This document shows, one piece after another, positions 60,306 through 64,000 of a stretch of DNA of 64,000 nucleotides; within the stretch, counting starts at the first letter, position 1, and every line of letters starts with the position of its first letter. The notes under the pieces are model-generated. The model worked only from the letters and a program-made list of their open reading frames with translations. It was not told the origin of the DNA and did not search any database. Location of the stretch: assembly GCF_002072175.1 (NCBI RefSeq), contig NZ_MVIV01000010.1:1-64000 (forward strand). Direction: 5' to 3'. This stretch comes from Actinomyces gaoshouyii. GTDB taxonomy: Bacteria; Actinomycetota; Actinomycetes; Actinomycetales; Actinomycetaceae. A program made the translations under genes and the position numbers.

Positions 60306-60854
60306 TCACTTCTCCTTGAGTTGATCGGTGATGGATCTTGGACCGCGTGTGATCGCGACCGTCCCGGACTGCACGATCTCCTTGACCCCGTAGGGCTCCA
60401 GGGAGGTCAGCAGCGCCCGGACCTTCGACTCCGAGCCGACGGTCTCGATGACCACCGAGCTCGGGGAGACATCGACGACATGCGCGCGGAACAGGTCGAC
60501 GATCTGCAGGACGGCGGTGCGGTTGGCATCGTCGGCGTGCACCTTGATGAGGTAGAGCTCGCGCTCCACCGAGGTGGCGGGATCGAGCTCGACGATCTTG
60601 AGGACGTTGACGAGCTTGTTGAGCTGCTTGGTCACCTGCTCCATGGCGCGGCCCTCGGCATTGGCGATCACGGTGATGCGCGAGACGCCGTCAGTGTCGG
60701 TGGGGCCCACGGCCAGGGAGTGGATGTTGAAGCCACGACGGGTGAACAGTGCGGACACGCGGGTCAGGACGCCCGGGGTGTCCTCGACCAGCACGGACAG
60801 CGTGTGCATCGTGCTCGCGGCGCTCGGCGCGCCCGCAGTACTGGCTGCGCTCAT
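60306..60854 (-). CDS. ilvN: acetolactate synthase small (regulatory) subunit
   Basis: A 182-residue regulatory subunit that activates IlvB and mediates valine feedback. The N-terminal ACT domain begins HTLSVLVEDTPGVLTRVSAL with RGFNIHSLAVG, and the C-terminal half follows LIKVHADDANR. The ATG at 60854 was chosen because GGAGGAG precedes it and it leaves a short gap to ilvB. An upstream in-frame start at 60875 would overlap ilvB. Confidence 0.95.
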   Translation of the reverse strand: MSAASTAGAPSAASTMHTLSVLVEDTPGVLTRVSALFTRRGFNIHSLAVGPTDTDGVSRITVIANAEGRAMEQVTKQLNKLVNVLKIVELDPATSVERELYLIKVHADDANRTAVLQIVDLFRAHVVDVSPSSVVIETVGSESKVRALLTSLEPYGVKEIVQSGTVAITRGPRSITDQLKEK

Positions 60855-60859
60855 AGGGC

Positions 60860-62638
60860 TCACTCCTCCTCCCACGCCGGGCTCATGCCCCGGGCGTGCT
60901 GGATCTCGTCATTGGACACGCCCGCGGCGACCATCGGCCAGACCTGGGCGTCCGCCGAGCAGATGAAGTCGACGACGACGGGGCGGTCGTTGATGGCGTT
61001 GGCCTTCTCGATGACCTCGTCGAGGTCCTCCAGGCGCTCGCAGCGCAGGCCCACGGCGCCGTAGGCCTGCGCCAGGGCCACGAAGTCGGGGATGCGCCGG
61101 GTTCCGGCGCCGGTGTGCAGGTCCGTGTTGGAGTAGCGCTGCCCGTAGAAGAGGGTCTGCCACTGGCGCACCATCCCGAGCGAGGAGTTGTTGATGATGG
61201 CGACCTTGATCGGGATCGCGTTGAGGGTGCAGGTGGCGAGCTCCTGGTTGGTCATCTGGAAGCAGCCGTCGCCGTCGATGAGCCACACGGGCCGGTCGGG
61301 TCGGCCGACCTTGGCGCCCATGGCGGCGGGCACGCCGTACCCCATGGTGCCGGCCCCCGCCGAGGTGAGCCAGGAGCGGGGCTGGTTGAAGCTCAGGAAG
61401 TGGGCGGCCCACATCTGGTGCTGCCCGACGCCGGTGGCCCAGATCGTGTCCTCGGGGGCGCCGGCGGCCAGGTGGGTGATGACCTCCTGGGGCTGGAGGA
61501 CGCCGTCGTCGGTGTCGGTCCAGGCGATGGGGTAGCGGCGGCGGACGTCGCCGACCTCGGCCACCCACGGCTCCAGGCTCACGCGCTCCTCGCCCTGCGC
61601 GGCGATCGCCGCGGTGAGCGCGGGTACGACGTCGACGAGGTCGCCGACGATCGGCACGTCCGCAGTGCGGATCTTGGAGATCTCAGCGGGATCGATGTCG
61701 ACGTGGATCACGGCAGCGCGCCGGGCGAAGGTGTCGGGCTTGCCGGTGACGCGGTCGTCGAAGCGCGCGCCGAGGCTGACGACGGCATCCGCCCTCTGGA
61801 GCGCCCCGACGGCGGGCACGGTGCCGTGCATGCCCGGCATCCCCAGGTGGAGGGGGTGGTCGGTCGGCATGATGTCCAGCGCGGTGAGCGTGGTGACGAA
61901 GGGCGCTCCGAGGGTGTCGATGAGCTCGGTGAGCGCCGCGGTGGTGATGCCCGCCCGGGCCAGGCCCCCGCCGAGGTAGAGGACGGGGCGCTGGGCGTGG
62001 GCGAGGAGCTCGGCGGCCTGCTCGATGCGCCGCTGGTTGGGGCGCCCGGGCCGGCTGTACCCGGGCAGGCGCAACTGGGGCGGCCAGTGGAACTCGGCGG
62101 TTCCCATCTGGGCATCCTTGGTGACGTCGACGACGACGGGGCCCGGGCGGCCCGTGGAGGCGAGGTGGAAGGCCTCGGCGATGCGCTCGGGGATCTCCGC
62201 GGAGTCGGACACCAGGAAGGAGTGCTTGACGAAGGGCATCGTCGAGCCGATCACATCGGCCTCCTGGAAGGCGTCGGTCCCGATGGAGCCCGCGACCACC
62301 TGTCCCGTGATGGCGACCATGGGCACGGAGTCCATATGCGCATCGCCGATGGCGGTGATGAGGTTGGTCGCCCCGGGGCCGGAGGTCGCCACGCACACGC
62401 CCGGCTTGCCGGTGGCCAGCGCATAGCCCTCCGCGGCGTGCCCGGCACCCTGCTCATGGCGCACGAGGATGTGGCGGATCGTGGGGCTGGCGAGCAGCGG
62501 GTCGTAGAAGGGGAGGATCGCGCCGCCCGGCATGCCGAAGATGTCGGTGACGCCGAGCTCCTCCAGAGAGCGGACAAGGGCCTCGGCGCCCGTCATCACC
62601 TCGGGGACAGCGGCAGTCGGAGTGTCCTGGCGCGCCAT
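60860..62638 (-). CDS. ilvB: acetolactate synthase large (catalytic) subunit
   Basis: ThDP-dependent condensation of pyruvate to acetolactate or acetohydroxybutyrate. The 592-residue protein has the ThDP glutamate in [26 protein letters not shown], the FAD-binding middle domain and the ThDP/Mg motif from [14 protein letters not shown] to INN. The ATG at 62638 is 6 bases after AGGAGG; another ATG lies immediately before it at 62641, and a longer frame reaches 62737. First gene of ilvBNC. No leader peptide or attenuator was recognised upstream. Confidence 0.97.
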   Translation of the reverse strand: MARQDTPTAAVPEVMTGAEALVRSLEELGVTDIFGMPGGAILPFYDPLLASPTIRHILVRHEQGAGHAAEGYALATGKPGVCVATSGPGATNLITAIGDAHMDSVPMVAITGQVVAGSIGTDAFQEADVIGSTMPFVKHSFLVSDSAEIPERIAEAFHLASTGRPGPVVVDVTKDAQMGTAEFHWPPQLRLPGYSRPGRPNQRRIEQAAELLAHAQRPVLYLGGGLARAGITTAALTELIDTLGAPFVTTLTALDIMPTDHPLHLGMPGMHGTVPAVGALQRADAVVSLGARFDDRVTGKPDTFARRAAVIHVDIDPAEISKIRTADVPIVGDLVDVVPALTAAIAAQGEERVSLEPWVAEVGDVRRRYPIAWTDTDDGVLQPQEVITHLAAGAPEDTIWATGVGQHQMWAAHFLSFNQPRSWLTSAGAGTMGYGVPAAMGAKVGRPDRPVWLIDGDGCFQMTNQELATCTLNAIPIKVAIINNSSLGMVRQWQTLFYGQRYSNTDLHTGAGTRRIPDFVALAQAYGAVGLRCERLEDLDEVIEKANAINDRPVVVDFICSADAQVWPMVAAGVSNDEIQHARGMSPAWEEE

Positions 62639-62641
62639 CAT

Positions 62642-62965
62642 CACCCTCCTATCGGTCGGTCCGCCCGGCACGGCGCCGGCTGGGACCACCGTAGGGCAGT
62701 CCACGAAGCGAGTCATATCAGAGACCGATCGTCCCATATCATGGAATCACGGATTGCGGGAGATGGCCATGCGTCCTGTCTCACTCCCCTTCCCGGGCTC
62801 ACTGCGCCTTTGGTCCGTCATCAGACATGGGCCCGTTGATGAAAGAATGTCAGGGCATCCGCCGGGCGCCACCGGCGGGCAAGGGGACATCGCCCCGGAC
62901 ATGACCGCTTCTCAATGACGACCCTGCGCGCCGAGGCCGGGCAGGACCGGAAGGCTACGACCATC
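62642..62965. other. divergent region between ilvB and the AspT-like gene
   Basis: About 325 bases. A TGATATG motif occurs twice on the minus strand near 62720-62745, a candidate promoter or operator area for ilvBNC. No gene is supported; the in-frame ATG at 62915 could extend the next gene by 17 residues. Confidence 0.4.
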
Positions 62966-64000
62966 GTGACCCACGGACTACTCACCCATCTGCACGACAA
63001 CCCGGTTCTCGTGCTGTTCCTGCTCATCGGGCTGGGCATGCTCGTCGGCCATATCAAGGTGCGGGGGGTCAGCCTGGGCGCGGCCGCCGTCCTCTTCGCG
63101 GGCATCGCCCTGGCGGCCTGGGGGATCTCCCAGCAGGTCGAGATCACGATCCCGGCCCCGCTGGGGACGCTCGGCCTGGCGATCTTCACCTTCGCCATCG
63201 GCATCCAATCGGGCCCCAACTTCTTCCACGTGCTGCGCACCGCGGCGGGGCCCCTGGCGCTCATGCTGTTCTTCTTCCTCGTGGCTGCGGGCGCCGGCCT
63301 GGGCCTGGGCCACATCCTGGGCATGGATTCGGCCCAGATCGCCGGCACCTTCGCCGGGGCGCTCACCAACACGCCGGCGCTGGCCGCCGCGGGCAACGCC
63401 GCCACTCTCTCGGGCAATCCCGACGGCGCGGCCATCGCCACGGTCGGCTACGCCGTCGCCTACCTGTACGGCGTCATCGGGATGCTGTTCTTCAGCCTCC
63501 TGGCCCTGCGCTACCGCAGCTCGGACCGTGACAAGCCCTCGCCCCTGGCCAACCGCACGATCCGCGTGGAGCGCTCCGACGGCCCGATGATCGCCGATAT
63601 CGCGGCCAGGATCTCCGGGGAGCTCAAGTTCTCGCGCCTGCGGCGCGGCGAGACCGGGCCGATCACTCGCCCCTCGGGCGAGGACCGCGTGTTCGAGGAC
63701 GACCTGGTGACCGTCGTCGGCACCCAGGACGCCGTCAACCAGGTCATCAAGGAGTTGGGGCACGGCTCGTCGCACTCCCTCATCGAGGATCGCAAGTACC
63801 TCGATTTCCGGCGCATCACCGTCTCGGACCCGAAGCTCGCCGGCCGCACCCTGGCCGACCTCGATATCGACCACCGCTTCGGCGCGACGATCTCGCGCGT
63901 GCGGCGCGGCGACGTCGACATGGTCGGCACCCCGGACCTGGTCCTCCAGCAGGGGGACCGCGTGCGCGTCGTCGCCCCGACCGGGCGGATGGCCGAGGTA
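62966..64000 (+). CDS. AspT/YidE/YbjL-family transporter, 3' end outside the window
   Basis: A partial reading frame of at least 345 residues, starting at a GTG (or ATG 62915) and open to the edge. The N-terminal membrane half (about 1-175) has five or six segments with IGIQSGPNFF and the family motif FAGALTNTPALAAAG. Two TrkA-C-like regulatory domains follow (about 190-260 and 270-345). A second membrane half should lie beyond the window. The family includes the aspartate/alanine exchanger AspT; substrate is unknown. Confidence 0.88.
   Translation, partial: MTHGLLTHLHDNPVLVLFLLIGLGMLVGHIKVRGVSLGAAAVLFAGIALAAWGISQQVEITIPAPLGTLGLAIFTFAIGIQSGPNFFHVLRTAAGPLALMLFFFLVAAGAGLGLGHILGMDSAQIAGTFAGALTNTPALAAAGNAATLSGNPDGAAIATVGYAVAYLYGVIGMLFFSLLALRYRSSDRDKPSPLANRTIRVERSDGPMIADIAARISGELKFSRLRRGETGPITRPSGEDRVFEDDLVTVVGTQDAVNQVIKELGHGSSHSLIEDRKYLDFRRITVSDPKLAGRTLADLDIDHRFGATISRVRRGDVDMVGTPDLVLQQGDRVRVVAPTGRMAEV

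Noticed and set aside
62639-62760. Leader-peptide attenuator before ilvB
   Set aside because: No short frame rich in Leu, Ile or Val codons followed by alternative hairpins was seen.

Overview
The window is 64 kb of high-GC DNA from an actinobacterium, most plausibly a member of the Actinomycetaceae (Actinomyces or a close relative). The evidence is the gene content: DUF3039, DUF2017-ClpS and DUF3054-MBL-MurI neighbourhoods, an FtsEX-M23-SmpB-tmRNA block, a FadR-type NanR sialic acid locus, and an LCP/teichoic-acid-like surface polymer cluster. The genus is an inference from content only. No CRISPR array, insertion sequence or prophage was seen.

Layout. 73-3258 (minus): DUF3054 membrane protein, MBL phosphodiesterase-like protein, glutamate racemase, DUF2017 protein and ClpS. 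3323-4723 (plus): nicotinate phosphoribosyltransferase. 4792-6965 (minus): DEAD/DEAH helicase and DUF3039 protein. 7066-18210: a sialic acid and amino-sugar catabolic locus. It holds nagB, an HU protein, nanE, nanK, nanA, an oligopeptide-type ABC transporter containing a fused permease-ATPase, and a divergent GntR/FCD regulator. 18211-19483: an AT-richer gap with two small genes. 19484-23561: ssrA (tmRNA), smpB, an M23 peptidase, ftsX and ftsE. 23768-30559: a small TY-Chap-like protein, a short-tailed SSB, two coupled dynamin-like GTPases, tRNA-Arg, orn, tRNA-His and a lipoprotein polysaccharide deacetylase. 30586-32268: cimA. 32601-56139: a surface glycopolymer cluster in two convergent blocks. 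56118-62638: ilvE, leuB, a DUF4282 protein and ilvC-ilvN-ilvB. 62966 to the edge: an AspT/YidE-type transporter cut by the window end.

How the genes work together. The sialic acid locus imports N-acetylneuraminate through the ABC system, cleaves it (NanA), phosphorylates ManNAc (NanK), epimerises it (NanE) and deaminates the resulting GlcN-6-P (NagB). A NagA deacetylase and a sialidase are not in the window. Two promoter regions of the operon carry matching tandem 7-bp repeats, which are the best candidates for the NanR operator.

The glycopolymer cluster encodes a lipid-linked initiating transferase, a PglF/WbpM-type NDP-sugar dehydratase, glycosyltransferases, a TagGH-like exporter, TagD, two very large TagF-like fusion proteins, a UDP-ManNAc dehydrogenase-like enzyme and an LCP ligase. 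Together these suggest a wall-teichoic-acid-like polymer containing glycerol phosphate. Two tandem XcbB/CpsF-like alpha/beta-hydrolase-type proteins, a DUF6270 protein and a CgeB-GT2 fusion are its least understood parts and make it the most interesting region. Several genes have a TANNNT hexamer 6-8 bases before the start codon and no Shine-Dalgarno sequence, which points to leaderless transcripts.
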